NCBI GenBank assembly: GCA_014706295.1
Contig: JACSVZ010000007.1
Location: 61,205,475 to 61,269,474, forward strand
DNA: 64,000 bases
Reading direction: 5' to 3'
Origin: Lycocorax pyrrhopterus obiensis
Taxonomy: Eukaryota; Chordata; Aves; Passeriformes; Paradisaeidae
Shown here: positions 63,670 to 64,000 of the stretch, piece after piece
How positions within the stretch are numbered: the first letter of the stretch is position 1
How the letters are laid out: the number at the start of each line of letters is the position of its first letter
Notes under the pieces: model-generated
The model's input: the letters and a program-made list of their open reading frames with translations, nothing else
Told to the model about the DNA's origin: nothing
Database searches by the model: none
Program-made: the position numbers and the translations under genes

Positions 63670-64000
63670 CTGCGGATTGGAGAGATGAGGGTTTGTCTTT
63701 GCAGGGACAATGGGACAGCAGCTGTAAACCAGATCCCTCCTGTGACCCCCTGAGAATTCCCAGCAAAGACAATGGCTTTACTCCCACTTCAGGATCCTGC
63801 TGCATTCCACAGTCAACAGCCACGTTTCATTCACCAAGTCTTTTCCTCGTATCAGGGGAGTGCTGCAGGGACTGTGTCTGATTATCCATGGATGTGTTCA
63901 GACCTGAATCCCCAGAGACAAATGTGCCCCGTCAACCACTGGGACCCAAACCCAACAACAACCCAGCTTCAGTGTTTCCAGATTTCCCCCAGGAAGATGG
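63670..64000 (-). other. SAMD4A intron, 3' part
   Basis: Intron continuing beyond the right edge. Nothing else recognised. Confidence 0.8.

Overview
The window is vertebrate nuclear DNA and most probably comes from a bird. Three multi-exon protein genes with GT-AG introns can be read exon by exon. About a dozen or more 5'-truncated CR1-type LINE tails, the dominant interspersed repeat of bird genomes, lie between and inside them. Nothing prokaryotic, viral or CRISPR-like is visible.

Layout: (1) Bases 480-15036, + strand: the last 17 coding exons of WDHD1 (AND-1/Ctf4 homologue, replisome adaptor), from the end of the N-terminal WD40 propeller through the SepB/Ctf4 propeller and helical region to a C-terminal HMG box. 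Its 3'UTR follows to about 15.72 kb. (2) About 15.85-22.88 kb: intergenic DNA with CR1 copies, a GGAAT pentanucleotide array and no supportable gene. (3) About 22.88-23.93 kb: a degenerate GC-rich tandem array directly upstream of a CpG island and promoter (CRE-like half site, CCAAT box, GC box, TATA-like box) for (4) GCH1, + strand, six coding exons from 24085 to 42647. It encodes a complete 234-residue GTP cyclohydrolase I, with a 3'UTR to about 44.82 kb. (5) About 44.8-50.7 kb: intergenic DNA between convergent genes, with CR1 tails. (6) About 50.7 kb to the right edge, - strand: the 3' part of SAMD4A (Smaug1), with seven coding exons (C-terminal 313 codons) and a long 3'UTR rich in simple repeats. 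The SAM domain lies outside the window.

The order and orientation WDHD1> GCH1> <SAMD4A is the arrangement I recall on human chromosome 14, so this is an ordinary conserved syntenic block. The genes do not form a pathway. WDHD1 acts in DNA replication, GCH1 in tetrahydrobiopterin synthesis, and SAMD4A in translational repression and mRNA decay.

I found no convincing new biological system. The most interesting structures are repeats placed against functional sites: a CR1 tail and a 23-bp/39-bp minisatellite tightly flanking GCH1 exon 5; two same-orientation CR1 tails flanking a 60-nt in-frame WDHD1 exon; a 51-bp minisatellite, open in all three SAMD4A-sense frames, just upstream of a SAMD4A exon; and a GC-rich array abutting the GCH1 promoter. 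Exon boundaries were set by hand from splice signals, reading-frame phase and remembered human protein sequences. Repeat, UTR and regulatory limits are approximate.
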